Positions 22,413 through 23,362 of a DNA stretch of 23,362 bases are shown one piece after another. The DNA lies in NCBI GenBank assembly GCA_964503615.1, contig CAZDBA010000075.1, forward strand, positions 1-23,362. The letters are read 5' to 3'. The translations under genes were made by a program, and so were the position numbers. The notes below the pieces were generated by a model. It did no database searches. It was not told the origin of the DNA and was given only the letters and a program-made list of their open reading frames with translations. Origin of the DNA: CAZDBA01 sp964503615. GTDB taxonomy: Bacteria > Planctomycetota > Planctomycetia > Pirellulales > Pirellulaceae. Numbering within the stretch: the stretch's first letter is position 1; the number at the start of each line of letters is the position of its first letter.

Positions 22413-23362
22413 TTAGTTATCGTCCAATTTTCCTACCTGAACGGCAGAGCCCATGTTTGCGATCCCGGGCCCAGTATAAGCTCGCTGGAATGGCAAAATC
22501 ATCGGTTCCTCGTAAGGCCGATAGGGGACCATGTTGGCGATTTGGTCCAGTCGTTCCAGTAAATCGCTTGAAAGCGGCCCTTTGTTGATCGCCGCGACGC
22601 TCGATTCAAGATGCTGCATCGTTTTACAACCGACTGGGATTGTGGAAATTGCTGGATCGCTAATGGCAAAACGCAGGCAAAGTTCGTGAGCCGGCATTGC
22701 GGCTTGATCCAACAGATCATAGTAAGCTCGAAATTGTTCGGCTCGTTGCGGTGACAACCAGATTGGCGGATTAGCCAACTCGTCGCCAGCGCGCCGAGTC
22801 AAAAAGCCTTGTCCCAACGCCGAGCCCATTACGATTCCCATATCGCGCTGGAGAGCACTTTCGATCACGGTGGATCTTGCTTCGCGAAACAGTACGTTGT
22901 AGTTGAACGCAGTTAAAACGACGTCAAACAAATTCGACTTGACCAGAAAATCCATCTCCGTGACCGTCGTCCCGGCCAAGCCAATGAAACGAACCAGCCC
23001 TTTGCGCTGAAACTCTTGCATGACCTCTAACACAGGACCTTGCAAGGGCGAGTAGTTCGTCCACCAAGGGTATTGTTGCGGGCGATCCGGTTCGTGAATC
23101 ATCAACAAATCGATATGATCGCGGCCCAGGACGCGGAGGCTATCTTCGACGGAAAACCGTAGGGCATCGGCGCTTTGTGGATCAAACGGCTGTGGTTTGC
23201 CACCTAGTTTTGTAGTTATGATCAACGGCGAATCGACTTCCTGAATTGCCGCACCAACGGTCGCTTCGCTATCGGCATAAGCTGGGGCTGTGTCGATTGC
23301 GTTGATACCTAGCTCGACGGCTCGATTGATAATTCGCTTCGTCTCGTTGATTCCTCCTGCCA
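22413..23362 (-). CDS. Aldo/keto reductase, partial (N-terminus beyond the window)
   Basis: The minus-strand frame is open to the right edge and gives about 315 residues of an NADPH-dependent aldo/keto reductase, a TIM-barrel enzyme that reduces aldehydes and ketones. Reading from the edge, it has ELGINAIDTAPAYADSEATV (catalytic Asp and Tyr), PLIITTKLGG (catalytic Lys) and IDLLMIHEPDRP (catalytic His), so the D-Y-K-H tetrad is complete. Near the C-terminus, ISDPAISTIPVGCKTMQHLE matches the NADP-binding segment of the family. Only the first N-terminal strands are missing. The TTG at 23225 is internal, not the start. There is no sign of a secretion signal in the visible part. It precedes the exported propeller gene in a probable two-gene operon. 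Confidence 0.92.
   Translation of the reverse strand, partial: AGGINETKRIINRAVELGINAIDTAPAYADSEATVGAAIQEVDSPLIITTKLGGKPQPFDPQSADALRFSVEDSLRVLGRDHIDLLMIHEPDRPQQYPWWTNYSPLQGPVLEVMQEFQRKGLVRFIGLAGTTVTEMDFLVKSNLFDVVLTAFNYNVLFREARSTVIESALQRDMGIVMGSALGQGFLTRRAGDELANPPIWLSPQRAEQFRAYYDLLDQAAMPAHELCLRFAISDPAISTIPVGCKTMQHLESSVAAINKGPLSSDLLERLDQIANMVPYRPYEEPMILPFQRAYTGPGIANMGSAVQVGKLDDN

Noticed and set aside
1..23362. tRNA, rRNA, CRISPR, transposase or integrase
   Set aside because: I looked for cloverleaf arms with a GTTCRA loop, regularly spaced direct repeats, and DDE or tyrosine recombinase motifs, and saw none. A covariance-model search would be needed to exclude divergent RNAs.

Overview
The window looks like chromosomal DNA from a planctomycete, most likely a marine or aquatic member of the Pirellulales (Rhodopirellula/Pirellula-like). 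The basis is a combination of features. There is a beta-propeller protein ending in a Pirellula/Verrucomicrobium-type CxxCH heme domain. There is an exported enzyme with a planctomycete-style dockerin. There is a short Lys/Thr-rich protein beginning with a W-x-x-x-F-G-G motif. Essential genes are scattered singly rather than in long operons, and several intergenic palindromes look like dispersed repeats. No rRNA, tRNA, CRISPR array, integrase or transposase was seen.

Layout. At 1-1330 lie the last 87 residues of an SMC ATPase and a TauE/SafE-type membrane transporter. At 1331-3103 two minus-strand genes follow each other: a substrate-binding protein with an apparent frameshift near its C-terminus, then a PAPS-type sulfotransferase. 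ftsH (3385-5499, plus) is intact and carries all catalytic motifs. On the minus strand, 5562-7096 holds an exported alginate-lyase-like protein and, upstream of it, a 56-residue Lys-rich protein. From 7402 to 12803 the plus strand has a large secreted propeller/cytochrome protein and an exported leucine-rich-repeat protein, with a small minus-strand membrane protein and a palindrome-rich intergenic segment between them.

From 12880 to 19478 everything convincing is on the minus strand: ffh with an unusual Lys/Cys tail, an unrecognised 328-residue protein, a possible Pro-rich small protein, an arylsulfotransferase-like propeller with a C-terminal dockerin, and an MBOAT acyltransferase overlapping a small four-helix membrane partner. 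lysS (19754-21334) is plus-strand. It converges on an exported beta-propeller protein (21371-22381, minus), which lies 31 bp behind an aldo/keto reductase that runs off the right edge.

How the genes fit together. Three housekeeping functions are present: membrane protein targeting (Ffh), membrane protein quality control (FtsH) and lysyl-tRNA charging (LysS). The rest is a typical planctomycete accessory set directed at the cell envelope and at sulfated or uronic-acid polysaccharides. No single undescribed multi-gene system stands out. The items most worth checking are the tiny Lys-rich protein, the metal-ligand-like tail of Ffh, the MBOAT/partner gene pair, the frameshifted binding protein, and the intergenic repeat families, one of which reads as a false protein.
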